A DNA stretch of 64,000 nt, from NCBI RefSeq assembly GCF_019175385.1, contig NC_083346.1, positions 58,309,821 to 58,373,820 of the forward strand, read 5' to 3'. A model generated the notes under the pieces. It was not told the DNA's origin. It searched no databases and saw only the letters and a list, made by a program, of their open reading frames with translations. Below are positions 35,117-47,378 of this stretch, in pieces; positions within the stretch are counted from its first letter, which is position 1; each line of letters opens with the position of its first letter. Origin of the DNA: Lycium barbarum. Its lineage: Eukaryota; Streptophyta; Magnoliopsida; Solanales; Solanaceae. Made by a program: the position numbers and the translations under genes.

Positions 35117-36040
35117 TGATCAAAAGAAAAGCTACGGCAGCCCAGAAGGGCAAGATGGTGGTCGAAGAAGGGCTTGAACGAGAGCCGTTGATAGATATGG
35201 AGGAGGGCGAACCCCAGAAATAAGGCCCCACCTTGGTTTTCCCATACTTCGCCCACTTTTGAGGATCAGCGGGGAGCCTCAACTTTACCTCCAGCACCCC
35301 CCGTTCCTCCACCCGATGCCTCAGGCTAAGAGATGAGACAGGCCATTCTTCTACTGACTCAATTGGTAGCCGCTCAAGCTCAGCGGCAGGATGTGGGCCA
35401 CGATAGCATGGGTTGGAGAAAGAGAGTTAGTTCTTCAGGGTTTGATCATGAATTTAGGGGTGAGTCGAGGCAACAATTCTCTAGGCACTCAGTTCGTTCA
35501 ACAAGTGGTGCTCCTCCGCAGTTTCCTAGACCCAGATTTGATTGACCTACTTATTCTAGGTCACCCCAGAGTCTTAAAGTTTCCAGTTCTCGGATTCGAA
35601 GTGGTTCTAGTCAGACGAGATCCTCGGAACCACGATGTACTCAGTGTCACAGGTTACATTAGGGACCGTACCGCATTGGCTCAGATGTTTGTTATACCTG
35701 TGCTCGGCCAGGCCATATCATGCGCGACTGCCCATGGAGGCGTAGTAAAGGTAAGGTTCGGGCGACGAGAGTGATAGTTGGCTCTTCGTCGTCGGTACGT
35801 CCCCCAAGGCCAGGGCCATAGATGTTAGTGGGTGATGATAGAGACCAAAGAGAAACGCCCAGTCTAAGTGGATCCCAGCATCATATCCATGCGTTAGCTG
35901 AGCGACAGGATCCTGAGTCTTCCCCTGATATTGTTCCAGGTATATTGTTAGTATCCTCTTATGATATGTGTGTATCGATTGATTCGGATCCTATGCTATC
36001 ATGTATCACCCCCGTTGTGATGATTTTGTTGAGGTGAAAA
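35117..36040 (+). pseudogene. Deleted gag and start of protease, element D
   Basis: The frame KRKATAAQKGKM (from about 35120) matches the N-terminus of the A and B Gag proteins. After stops, LLTQLVAAQAQRQD (35350-35390) follows. The gag core that should come next is deleted, and the sequence jumps to the Arg/Ser-rich region (GESRQQFSRHSVRSTSGAPP, 35460-35520). A CCHC zinc knuckle is readable at 35690-35731 (CYTCARPGHIMRDC). The protease begins (HALAERQDPESSPDIVPGIL), but its active-site Asp-Pro-Gly-Ser is altered to DSDPM near 35980. Clearly dead. Confidence 0.8.
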
Positions 36041-36464
36041 ATCTGAGCCAATCCGACAATTTGAGATGACTATATTTGTTAGTAACCTGGTGATAGCCAG
36101 AATCATGATTTACGAGTAAGTTCATTGACAGTGAGTAAATATAAATAATATGTGTATGTATATAGATATTGGAATCCTAGACCGAGTGTGCAGGCACGAC
36201 TTATGAGACAATCGCTATTATTTATATCCTTTAATGGTAAGTGATCTTGTGTTGTTTAGTTACGTATTATGTGTGTTCCGATATATGTCCTATTGAGACA
36301 TCGGACGTGTTTTCTGGGCTATGTGCAGGTTTAGGATTGTTATGCTTACAAGAGAAACCCTGCCAAAATTTTCCTAGAATCTAAAGAAGATAAGATATAA
36401 GCTTGTGACATGTTCTAACGAGAAGAGATGTTGTGCAACAAGGTAATGGCAGGACGAGATTAAG
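36041..36464 (+). other. Degenerate tail of element D remnant
   Basis: No clear coding sequence. It ends with TTAAG (36460-36464) immediately before the B LTR, a possible target-site duplication that cannot be confirmed because B's other end is lost. Confidence 0.4.
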
Positions 36465-36649
36465 TGTCACGACCCGACTAGGAGCCGCGACGGGTACCCG
36501 AGGCTGACCACTGAGCACCCCTTACTTCCTCTCTTGTCATGGTCATTTACGCTTCTTTATCATTCACAAATTCACAATCGCATGAAAATCATTTTTCGGT
36601 GTAAATCACAATTAGTCTATATGTATGTATATACAAAGGCCTCATTAGG
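36465..36649 (-). repeat. Distal piece of element B 3' LTR
   Basis: Matches 59986-60170 of the B 5' LTR nearly base for base from TGTCACGACCCGACTAGG onward, and stops at the TTAGG used by element A. Confidence 0.93.
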
Positions 36650-37298
36650 TGTCACGACCCGACTAGGGCCGCGACGAGCACCCGGCGCTACCCCACCCGG
36701 GCACCCCTTTAACATACTTTCACATAACGTCTAGGTGAGCCATAAATCAAATCATGCATTCTAGCCATCAATCATACTAGTCCCAATTGGACAACAACAT
36801 TTCTTATATCATCATAGGCATCTATGCCACATCAATGTACATGGGCCGACGAGGCCGACAAAATGATATACAAAATATAGGCCGACAAGCCACACACATC
36901 TAACCACATACACATGTCTACGAGCCTCTAAAAAGGTTATAACATATCACATGAGCGGGACAGGACTCCGCTATGCCCATAATTATGTACACAAAATAAT
37001 AAGTACCCAAAAGCTATAGCTCCGAATGAAATGGAGCTCCGCTATGTAGTCCCTGAAAATATAGCTATGGATCAAGCCTGTCTCTCTGTGCACCTGCGGG
37101 CATGACGCAACATCCACAAACAAAAGGACGTCAGTACGAAGAATGTACTGAGTATGTAAAGCATGATCAATATCAATATGAAAGCTTAAGAGTCAACATA
37201 TGAGATAGCATAGCATGGGAGATAATAATATCGTCGTCATAGCACTTATTTGCTTTCCTCAAGGACATTCCATTTCTATTGCGTATCCCTGTACATAC

Positions 37299-37300
37299 AT

Positions 37301-37356
<56 letters not shown>
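37299..37356. repeat. (AT)n microsatellite in A 3' LTR
   Basis: About 28 AT units. The partner LTR has only (CA)5(TA)8 at about 48057-48081, so the array expanded after insertion or contracted in the partner. Confidence 0.9.
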
Positions 37357-40300
37357 CTATAGCGTGCCCGACCATGAGGGTTCGGTGTTTCATACATACT
37401 TCGACAACCAAGGCTCAAGGTCATACATTCCTGGCCCTACCAAGGCATCAGGGTTATCCCTACCTTCTGCAGAAGTGCGCGCGCGTTTCATAATCATATA
37501 CATACTCTATACATATTCACATACATATATTCTTACCCGGCGTCATAAGCTCGGGGTCTTATTATAGCCCTTCATAGGCACACATACATATAATAGCACA
37601 TAAGCATCTTTAGCATCATTTTACTCTCATCATCATTACTATCATTGTCATTATCGTTACATCTACCCTATAGGCTTACTCGTCATACGAGGAACTTAGT
37701 ACAATAGTAGCACATCGAGCATCGGGAGCTTACTAGCTCAGAGAATCAAATCGTTTGAAGGGAATCATAGCCTTATAGGAGATTTAGACGTTTTGCCAAA
37801 GAACCATGCCTTATGAAAGAATGGTTAGCCTTACATACCTTTTCGTTCGACTATATAACACTTGCACGTTCCCTTCCACGCTTGCGTTTATACCTTCATC
37901 AAGGTCATACTATCGTTAGAATTGGCAACTAGCATAAATGGCTAAAGCTAGGGAAAATCTAACAGCATCTCCTTTATTTATACAACATTCCTCCATATCG
38001 TAATTCAACTCTCAAACGTCAACAATACATTTACAATATCATAACAATAGCCTTTGATCATTTACGCTTACCACATTCTCAATTCACTTCCAATTATCCA
38101 TATTCAAGATCATAACACACGATTACGTCCATTCACATACAATGTCCATTTCATGATCTTAACGTCATTTATAACCCATTCATGTCATAACACAACAACA
38201 ATCATGATTCAATTCAAACTATTTCTCAAAACGTCATTATTGATCATTCATGACCCATTTTGCTATACTCTTCTAAAATCACAGCATTTCAACTTCCAAA
38301 TACCTTAAACAACATATAAATACCATAAATCTTACCTTAGATGTTGTAGGAATAAGCCTTCGTCAAAATACTCCACTTGAGCAAAAACCCTAGTTTTTCT
38401 TCATTTGGATTTCTTGACTTGAATGATCTGTAATGGGTTTGCTTACACTTAATTCACTTGTTTTGTGTTTTTGATCACTAAAAACCCTTGAAAACTTGTG
38501 GAATATATGTAGAGAGATGTTTTAGAGAGAAGGGGTGTCAAGAAGAAATGAAATGAAATAACCTTGGTCCCTTAAATTTATTGGACAAAATCTGTCCCGA
38601 CCAAATATACGGACCAACATACGGTCCGTATAAATTGTACGCCCGTATGTTTGGTCGTACAATTGGTCCAGAGAGTTTGGCCAATCTGGGTTGATTATAC
38701 GGTCCCAAACATACGGACCGTATATGTTACATCCTGTGTTTTCGTGCGTCGGAAAGTGTGCGAGTAAATGATATTAGTAACGGACACAAGGTTATTCCCC
38801 AAGCTTATAGGTGGTTAAAGTGATGGTACACATGTACCGTAAGGATTTGAAGTTAAACCAATCGAAGAAAATAAGTTTCGTCGAGGTTCGAAATTTATTT
38901 GAATGGAATACGGTCCAAGCTATGATATCCCGTATTTTTGGACTAGAAAATTTAATCGTCCAATATGAGCAAATTTACCCGAGCCCGGAGAATTCGATCA
39001 TATCCAAGGATAAAAATCAAGAACTCGGTGTATACAAGGAAAGAAGTCCCAAAATTTTTAAGACGAAAAAGTGTGACGACGATGATTGAAAATAATATTT
39101 TATGTGTTGCAAATGAGGCCATGGATTATGGTATATCACATGATTATGATAATGAGTATATGAAGTGTGGTAGAAATTATTATTACATAAGTGAATTGGG
39201 ATCAAGAAATTAATCATGTGTGTAATTGATTAAGTGGAGAATTGTAATGGAAGAAAAGGAATTAATTCAGATTATGGTACAATTAATTTATGGACATAAT
39301 CCACATGGAAGCTCGTTAATTGGGGAGCTGGGGTTTAAAAATAGGATGATGGTGGCTATTGAAGTGTAATTCCATGTGTCAAAGGAACAATTCTACGTGT
39401 CAAAGGAATAGAGTGCATGTATATCCTTCTTATCCTAATCTTGGAGGAATTATTTTATGAAGAGATGTACTGCTCATAATTAAAAAGAAGAACAACGTGA
39501 ATTGTTCTTTCTTGGAAGCAAACTTTCAATGTAAATTCAACAATTACTTAGACAATAAAGTGGGTAGTGACATAAAATCCCAAACCAACCAGCAACGTCC
39601 TTGTTAAATACTCAGTAACGACCTTCCTTTGAGCAACATAGTAGCTACTTTGTCTTAATAAAGATCAAGTCAAGTTCAATTCCGTTGACGTGATGCTTCC
39701 AATATCAATTTCCTCCGATGCTGGCAAATTGAAGGTTTCTTCAAAGTAAAGTAAGATCGAAGAAAAGTAGTTCTTGGCTTATGAGGTAAGAATTCTGTTC
39801 TACTAGATATATTTAAATTCGTCCAGATCATAGTCAAATTGTGAGATGGGAACTACGAAGTTAATTGCGGAAAATTGGATAAATTGTTATTTTTATCATG
39901 TGGACTGTTTGGTGGTTGTTATGAATTATTTGGTGTACTAGAAAATCGTGGGATTGGTTGTAGTTGGTGTTGTTGTGATTCGGGATTGGTTTGGAGTTCG
40001 GATGGGGTGCATTATATATAAAGGAAATGCTGCCCGATTTCCGTTAAGTCCTTAACTAATAAAAATCCTAATCAAGAAAGTATGAGTTAAAGAATGAGTC
40101 CTATAGGCGATTGGCTACAGATTTACAAACTAGAAAGTATAGTTTACTAACGATAGCGTTACTTTTTATTAAATAGGCTAAAGGGACGACGAAGCGAACG
40201 GGTTTGCGATTAATCGTTAACAGGTATGTAAAGTTGTCCTTTCTTTCTTTTGGCATGTCCTAGATCTAAGTGATAAATGATGTGAAATTTGGGGTAATTC

Positions 40301-40664
40301 TATTCATAAGTATTGAGTGTGATTTGTGATTCTTATTCACTTCTTGATGTTAGAGCTCTTAAATGATTGAGCTTCCCTCTTCAGTTTTCTGTACATTGAA
40401 TAACAGCCGATATATAAGCTCCTATTCTTAGGAACTCTATAATAACTAATGTCCAGACTTCTATAAGTTTTTTCATATGATCTTGATACATGTCTATGAT
40501 TCCTAAGCCTCTTGATATATTCTATAATGATATTCGAGGGATATTTGCTATGATTGTCGCTATTGATACTCAGGCGTTAATCTTTCTTCTTATTCTATTG
40601 AGTCTTGATAATGTTTTAATTTGCATATGGTTTCTCACTACTCTGCTCGTGCATGCCTCAATAT

Positions 40665-40940
40665 ATCTTTCACTGAGTCCCGGGCCAGGACATGTTTTCG
40701 TGCACAGATCCACTGCATTATTCACCGAGTCCCTCACTAGAGGGCCGGGACACGTTATATATATGTATATGATGATATGATGACATGATGATATGATGAT
40801 ATGGGGATAGCGGCCAGGATGGCACGTGATGATCCTATTCACCGAGTCCCTCACTAGAGGGCCGGGACACGTTATATATATACATGATGATGATATGATT
40901 TCATTTACCGAGTCCCTCACTAGAGGGCCGGGACACGTTA
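40665..40940 (+). repeat. Tandem repeat CACCGAGTCCCTCACTAGAG in solo LTR, four units
   Basis: Units at about 40672, 40716, 40836 and 40908 share CCGAGTCCCTCACTAGAGGG then CCGGGACACGTTATATATAT, the first being divergent. Spacing varies because of ATGATATGATG runs between units. Confidence 0.8.
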
Positions 40941-41465
40941 TACATATGCATATGAACGGGATGATTCTCTAATGGTGACATTAAGTTTCATAACGAGTTA
41001 AGTCTGATATTAACACCATGATTTATGATTCAAAGGTAAGCCTTGTGGTTTTCTGGTTATTGTACTGGTTTTCTGTACTCCTCACTTCAGTATGATCCTG
41101 TTTATTGTATTTCTGCTTTACATGCTCAGTACATATTCCGTACTGACCCTCTTTCTTCGGGGGGTTGTGTTCATGCCCGCAGGTACAGATGCTCACGTTG
41201 GTAACCCGCCAGCTTAGGAGTCCTACTCAGCTATCTTGGAGGGATCCCTTGTTCTGGAGCCTAGATTTTGGTACAGAATCTCTGTGGTGTATATATATTT
41301 TATCCAGGGGTACGACGGAGCCCTGTCCCGTCATATGATACTGTTGTTACTCTTAGAGGTCTGTAGACATATGTGTGGGTTGTGTATCGATGTTGTTCAG
41401 TTGTGTCTATATGGCTTATGTTTTGGGACGTTCCCATTCGTAGTGGCAGCCTTGTCGGCCTGCAT

Positions 41466-41466
<1 letters not shown>

Positions 41467-41525
<59 letters not shown>
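41467..41525. repeat. (TA)n microsatellite in solo LTR
   Basis: About 29 uninterrupted TA units, flanked by repeats of the phrase GCCTTGTCGGC at 41449, 41552 and 41604. Confidence 0.9.
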
Positions 41526-41528
<3 letters not shown>

Positions 41529-42197
41529 TTGAGAAGTAATGTGTTATGATAGCCTTGTCGGCTCATTTATGGCAGGGATGTTCCCTTATATATTATGAAA
41601 GCCTTGTCGGCTTATGTACTATAATGTCTGTTGAAAGTTGTACCTCCCCAGGAGACAGGTTGTTGTGATACGTCTAAATAATGCGACAATTTTGAGACGA
41701 CATCTTGCCTTGGTATTGATAAGTCTGTATTATGCTAGTTGTGGATGTTTATAGTTAACAGGTACATACGAGTGTCCAGCTCGGGCCCTAGTCACGGCCT
41801 ACGGGGTTGGGTCGTGACAGTATAAATCATACGGCCAGTATGTTTGGCCGTATAATCCCCAGTGATCCCGAAGTTCATTTCGTCGTCTCGTTTGATCTCC
41901 AATCCTTATGGAACCTTCTTAACACTTGTTCAACACTTCAGTACCAATCCAAGGGACGTTATCACTCTTCTCCAAGACATCATTAAGCCCTTACTAACTC
42001 GTCACTCGTAATTTCTTTCCGATGCTTATCAAATACTTTGCCTTCTCTTGGCAATCCTCTTCCACCATCTCTAACATCTTTGAACTCTCATCTAGAATCA
42101 TCGAATGTCATCGCTTGCTCATGAAAACATCGTATACTCATACTCCTTACTAGTTCATTCACTTGCGTACCAACGGAAGATTTTCCGAGGTGTAACA

Positions 42198-42233
42198 TTC
42201 TTCCCCCCTTAAGAACATTCGTCCTCGAATGTT
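42198..42233 (-). other. Polypurine tract and stem-loop of element A
   Basis: The minus strand reads AAGGGGGGAAGAA (42198-42210) against the LTR, preceded by AACATTCGAGGACGAATGTT (42214-42233), a perfect 8-bp stem with a four-base loop. Confidence 0.9.
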
Positions 42234-42449
42234 AAAGTCTTCGGGGATTCTATAAAAATTTCGCCAGAGTTTCCTCTGGAATATGGCACTACCATCCTGT
42301 CACAACAGCCCACAATAATAATGCCTCACAGGGCAACAACATAATAGCAATAGAATTTGGCCACACACGACCCAAAAGCATAACAGTTATGATCTTGACG
42401 TCTCATCTTGGATCTCTTCCAAGGGCTGAAATAACTGCGGGTATCTGGA

Positions 42450-44096
42450 TCACATGCTTTCTTCCGCTTCCCATGTCATTTCCTCTCGTTTACTGCTTCT
42501 CCATAGAACCTTAACTGAGGCCACCTCTTTGTTTCTAAGCCTCCGTACTTGCCTATCTAGTATGTCAATGGGTACTTCTTCATAGGTCAATTTCTCTGTC
42601 ACTTGCACATCATTTACTGGGACGATCCTGGTAGGATCTCCAATACATTTCCGGAGCATCGAGTCGTGGAAAACTGGATGAACTGACTCCAAATCGGGAG
42701 GTAGATCTAACTCATAGGCCACCTTGCCTATCTTGCGCACAATCTCATAAGGCCCAATATACCGGGGACTAAGCTTCCCCTTTTTTCCAAATCTCATAAC
42801 GCCCTTCATTGGCGACACTTTCAAGAATACCCAATCCTTAACTTGGAACTCTAAGTCTCTTCGACGATTATCTGCATAAGACTTCTGACGACCTTGAGCC
42901 GGTAACAACCGATCTTGTATGAGCTTGACTTTCTCTATGGCTTGCTGGACCAAGTCTGGCCCTATCAACTGAGCCTCACCTATTTCAAACCACCCAATTG
43001 GGGATCTACATTTTCGCCCATACAAAGCCTCATACGGTGCCATTTGAATGCTAGAATGATAACTATTATTGTAAGCAAATTAAATGAGTGGCAAATGATC
43101 ATCCCAACTACCTCCAAAATCTATCATACATGCCCGTAACATATCTTCAAGAGTCTGAATAGTACGTTCGGCTTGTCCATCAGTCTGTGGATGAAATGTC
43201 GTGCTAAGGCTCACTTGGGTCCCTAAACCCGCTTGGAAAGAATTACAAAAGTTAGCCGTAAACTGAGTCCCTCTATCGGAGATAATAGATACCGGAACGC
43301 CATGGAGTCTCACTATCTGTTTAAGGTAAAGCCTTGCATAATCTTCTGCCACATAGGTCGTCCTGACTGGCAAGAAGTGAGCTGACTTTGTGAGTATATC
43401 AACAATCACCCATATGGAATCATACTTACGTCGAGAACGGGGTAAACCTGAAATGAAGTCCATATTAATCACTTCCCACTTCCAAGTTGGGATTTCTATA
43501 GCTTGCAGCAATCCACCCGGCTTTTGGTGCTCGATTTTCACTTGTTGACAATTTGGACATTGAGCTACGAATTTCGTTATATCTTTCTTCATTCCATTCC
43601 ACCAGTATATGGACTTAAGATCATGATACATTTTCGTCGCTCCAGGGTGAACAGAATAACGAGAACAATGAGCTTCTCTCAAAATCTGGTGGCGTAAACT
43701 TGCCACATCAGGGACACATAATCTGCCTCGGCATCGGAGAACTCCGTCTCCTGAAATATCAAATGATGACTCCTCTTTTTGAGAGAGTGTATCTCTGTAC
43801 TGCATTAGCATGGGATCCTCATATTGTCGCTCCTTCACCTCTGCTACTAGCGACGAGACTGCAGAATTCTGAATAGTAGCTCCGCTGCTACCTAAGTCCA
43901 CTACTCGGACTCCTAGGCTAGCTAACTGTTGGATCTCACGGGCCATTTCTCTCTTCTCTGGTCGTACATCACATAGACTTCCCATCGATCTATGGCTAAG
44001 AGCATCAGCCACAACATTTGCCTTTCCGGAGTGATACAAAATATCAACATCATAGTCTTTTAGCAATTCTAACCACCGTCGTTGCCGCAGATTCAA
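42450..44096 (-). pseudogene. Integrase and chromodomain of element A
   Basis: Integrase joins element cDNA to chromosomal DNA; the chromodomain of this lineage is thought to guide insertion to particular chromatin. The 44096-43080 frame begins in the RNase H tail ([20 protein letters not shown]), then the zinc-binding part ([16 protein letters not shown] ... CPNCQQVK), the first catalytic Asp in [11 protein letters not shown], the second in IISDRGTQF and the Glu in [13 protein letters not shown] stop (GAA to TAA type) at 43080 interrupts it. The 43043-42450 frame continues with MAPYEALYGRKCRSPIGWFE, KVSPMKGVMRFGKKGKLSPR and the chromodomain (EVPIDILDRQVRRLRNKEVA, VKVLWRSS, MTWEAEESM), ending early at 42450. 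Confidence 0.92.
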
Positions 44097-44117
44097 CTCT
44101 TTCTGCTTGAAGATATA

Positions 44118-45378
44118 CTAAAGGATCTTATGATCGGTATAAATATCCACATGGACACCATATAAATAATGTCTCCATATCTTTAAAGCATGAACCACTG
44201 CGGCCAATTCTTGATCGTGGGTCGGATAATTCTGCTCATGTTTCCGCAGTTGCCTTGAAGCATATGCAACCACTTTACCGTGCTGCATCAATACACAGCC
44301 TAGCCCAACACCTGAGGCATCACAATAAACAACATATCCTTCCAATCCCTCTGGAAGTGTCAAGACTGGTGCAGAAGTCAACCTATCGTTCAACTCTTGG
44401 AAACTACGTTCGCAAGCATCTGTCCACTGAAACTTTGCCGATTTCTGGGTCAATCTTGTAAGTGGTGCAGAAATAGAAGAAAAACCCTCAACGAATCTCC
44501 TGTAATAACCTGCTAAGCCCAGAAAGCTACGTACCTCCATAGGAGTTGTGGGCCTTGGCCAAGTCTTCACGGCCTCAATCTTTTAACTATCTACTCAAAT
44601 ACCGTCGGTTGCAACAATATGCCCTAGGAATGCCACTGAGTTCAACCAGAACTCGCATTTGGAAAACTTTGCAAACAACTCTCGAGTTCGAAGAACTCCA
44701 AGGACAATACGCAAATGAGCCGCACGTTCTGCCTCGGATCTAGAATATACCAAGATATCGTCGATGAATACAATCACGAACAAATCCAGAAAGGGCCTGA
44801 ACATATCGTTCATCAAATCCATAAACACCGCTGGTGCATTAGTTAGCCCAAATGACATTACCCGGAACTCAAAATGATCATATCTTGTTCTGAAGGCTGT
44901 CTTAGGGATATCTTTCTCCCTAACTCTCACTTGGTGATACCCGGACCTCAAATCAATCTTTGAAAACCACTTGGCACCTAATCCTCGGTAGAGGATATTT
45001 GGTCTTAATCATCACCTTATTCAACTGCCGATAATCAATGCACATTCTCAAGCCATCTTTCTTTCGGACAAACAATACGGGTGCTCCCCACGGGGATGAA
45101 CTAGGCCTAATGAAGCCTTTATCAAGCAAGTCTTTCAATTGCTCCTTCAACTCTTTCAATTCTGCGGGAGCCATTCTATAGGGAGGAATAGATATAGGCT
45201 TAGTGTCTGGAAACACCTCAATAGCAAAATCAATCTCCCGCTCGGGAGGAAGGCCTGGAAGCTCTTCCGGGAACACATCCGGGAATTCATTCACCTCTGG
45301 AACTGACTGTAGAGTCGGCGACTCAGCTTCTATATCTTGAACTCGTACTAGATGATAAATACACCCTTTTGTGATCAT
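44118..45378 (-). pseudogene. Reverse transcriptase and RNase H of element A
   Basis: The 45378-44953 frame covers the RT start ([40 protein letters not shown]). A deletion of about two dozen bases near 44985 removes the DDLFDLLQG segment (present in B) and shifts the frame. The 44951-44595 frame carries [20 protein letters not shown] and the catalytic FIDD box ([14 protein letters not shown]). Two stops near 44580-44597 precede the 44570-44118 frame with RNase H ([39 protein letters not shown]). A CAG to TAG type stop ends it at 44118. Confidence 0.92.
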
Positions 45379-45435
45379 TTTCCTTGCCTTTAGATAGGAA
45401 ATAAACCTACCTTTTGGTGATGCCGTATTTCCTTT

Positions 45436-45960
45436 TCATTCTAAAACTGGTTCTCCCAGAAACTGGAAACGAACCGTCTTCATCCTACAATCAACATTGG
45501 CATAACAAGAAGCCAACCAATCCATGCCCATAATGACATCCAAATCTACCATCTTTAGCTCATGCAAGTCAACTGTAGTATGGCGGTCACATATCACCAC
45601 TACACAATCTCTATATACTCGGCTAGCTATTACCGATTCACCCACGGGTGTAGACACCTCGAAAGGTTTGATCGACTCCGGCTCGACTTCAAATCGACCT
45701 GCAATATATGGAGTAACATAGGACAATGTGGAGCCCGGATCAATCAAAGCATATACATCATGAGAGAATACCGATAATATACCTGTGACCACGTCAGGAG
45801 AAGACTCAAGATCTTGGCTTCCAGCCAAAGCATAAATACGGTGCTGAGGACCGCTAGAAGTGGGAGCTCTCCCCCTGCCTCTACCATGGCCGACTGGCGC
45901 ATGTGAACCTGGCCCCGTAGGGCGTACAGATGCTGAAGATCCGGCTGCTGACCCTGATGG
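45436..45960 (-). pseudogene. Aspartic protease of element A
   Basis: Retroviral-type protease that cuts the polyprotein. Visible are IYALAGSQDLESSPDVVTG, the active-site motif ALIDPGSTLSYVTPY (plus 45706-45750), and [12 protein letters not shown]. The active-site Asp is kept. A TGG to TGA change at 45436-45438 stops the frame where B has a Trp, before the linker to RT. Confidence 0.88.
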
Positions 45961-47168
45961 CTGGGTCCTACCTCTACCATGTATTGAGGGGCAATCACGC
46001 ATGATATGGCCTGGTCGACCACATGAATAACAACCATCTGACCCCACTCGGTATCGAACCCAATGCAACCTCCCACACTGGGAACATCGTGGTACAAGTG
46101 GCCTTGACTGCCTGAATCATCTCTGAACTGAGGTCCTGAATAACTCAGACTCGGCCCTGAACGAGCAGATCCATCAAGGCTCTGGCCTAAAAACCGTGGA
46201 GATGCACTGGTCATAGAATAGCCTGAATGTCTAAGGAACTGTTGCCTGTGTCCGCCTCTGGACTCACTCATCAGGCCTGAAGATCTGTCCCTCTTGCTAT
46301 GACCCCTATCCTGCTCGCGTTCACTTCTCCGCTGCTGTAGGCTTTCTTCTAAGTTCTGAGCATGTGCCTGAATGCGTGCAATATCCATACCGACCTGAAG
46401 GGACGCAGTCAAGCATCTATCCATCAAGTGTGGTCCTAAGCCCTTCACAAATTGGTGTACTCGGTCACCCATATCCGCTACCATGGCCGAAGCATACCTG
46501 GCCAAGGAATTGAAGCGGAGACTGTACTCTAGAGCACTCATGCTACCCTGCCTCAAATATAAGAATTTATCGACCCTAGCTCGCCGAACTTCTGGAGGCA
46601 TATAATGACGGAGAAAAGCATCAACAAACTCTTGTCATACCGGGGGAGGTGCATTGGCTCCCCGTGAAGCCATCCAAACCGTGTACCATTGGATCGAGAC
46701 ATCTCTCAATCTATATGACACTATCTCCACCGACTCGGTGTCTGAAGCATGTATCAATCGAAGCGTCCTCAACATACAATCTATGAAATCCTGAGAATCC
46801 TCCTCCGGCTTTGACCCAAAGAATTCCGGAGGGTTTAAAGTAATGAAGTCACGGGGCCTTGCACTAACAGCCCTGTCACCCTGCCCTGTACTTTGCCGCT
46901 GAGTCTGAGCAGCAACTAATTGTGTAAGCAAATGTATGGCCTCTTTTACATCTTGGCCAGAAGCATCCGGTGGAGGAGCTGGAGGTGCTGGAGCTGGGGC
47001 TGAGGCTCCCTCACGGTCCTCAGTAATAGGCACTGTCTGGGAGGACTGAGATTGAGCCACACTCTGGGACTCATTTTTATCTACTACCGGTGGCGGTGCT
47101 CTTTCAGCCCGCTTTTCTGCTACCGTCTTGCCCTTTTGGGCTGCTGTAGTCTTTCTCTTTTTAGGCAT
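45961..47168 (-). pseudogene. Gag of element A
   Basis: I choose the start MPKKRKTTAAQKGK at 47168; the upstream in-frame Met at 47255 lies in leader sequence. The order is a basic N-terminus, Pro-rich linker (PAPAPPAPPPDASG), the gag core (DFITLNPPEFFGSKPEEDSQ, then after a stop at 46635, PPEVRRARVDKFLYLRQGSM, MGDRVHQFVKGLGPHL), an Arg/Gly/Ser-rich stretch and the CCHC zinc knuckle at 45991-46032 (CYSCGRPGHIMRDC, all four ligands present). A frameshift near 46080 separates the core from the knuckle. Confidence 0.9.
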
Positions 47169-47360
47169 CTCTGAAATACACAACACACGATTTAGGAACA
47201 AGAATTTCTTACACCATAGCTCTATCGCACGATTCCTATGAAGAAGGAAGGTCATTCATTCCTAAAATGTCCGCAGCTTCTTGTTTATAAGTGTGGCGCG
47301 CAACACACCCATAACCAAGACTCTACTAGACACGGCTCATAGACACACCCTAGGACTGAA

Positions 47361-47374
47361 CTGCTGTGATACCA
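47361..47374 (-). other. Primer binding site of element A, one mismatch
   Basis: The minus strand reads TGGTATCACAGCAG; B, D and F have TGGTATCAGAGCAG. The single change lies within the tRNA-complementary stretch. Confidence 0.88.
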
Positions 47375-47378
47375 CTTT

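Larger units (their letters stand above)
32421..36464 (+). mobile_element. Tekay-like element D, 5' LTR and gag/protease remnant
   Basis: The 5' LTR is 32421-34905, followed by the initiator-Met primer site and a deleted gag, then a degenerate protease piece up to about 36040. Element B interrupts it at 36465. No further D sequence is present in the window. D provides an uninterrupted relative of the A LTR. Confidence 0.8.
38725..41819 (+). mobile_element. Solo LTR (3095 bp) inside A's 3' LTR, duplication GTATA
   Basis: Starts TGTTACATCCTGTG and ends GGTTGGGTCGTGACA; GTATA flanks it at 38720-38724 and 41820-41824. No internal domain, primer site or tract is present. It carries the conserved motif (41119-41185), tandem repeats (40665-40940) and a TA microsatellite. 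It is a different subfamily from the solo LTR in the partner LTR. Confidence 0.92.
36650..42197 (-). repeat. 3' LTR of element A, containing a solo LTR
   Basis: Pairs with 47379-52652. It starts (plus strand) TGTCACGACCC and ends GAGGTGTAACA, abutting the polypurine tract. The nested solo LTR is 38725-41819. The core promoter site reads CCCTTAAATTTATTGG (about 38573-38588), with the TATA changed relative to the 5' copy. The conserved motif is at 37090-37160. Confidence 0.93.

Noticed and set aside
37215..37567. ORFs with long Tyr-Ile repeats (also 41236-41566)
   Set aside because: They are translations of AT microsatellites in LTRs.
38811..39089. 92-aa ORF ending in DDDD
   Set aside because: It lies within a solo LTR, has no recognisable domain and no counterpart elsewhere in the window.
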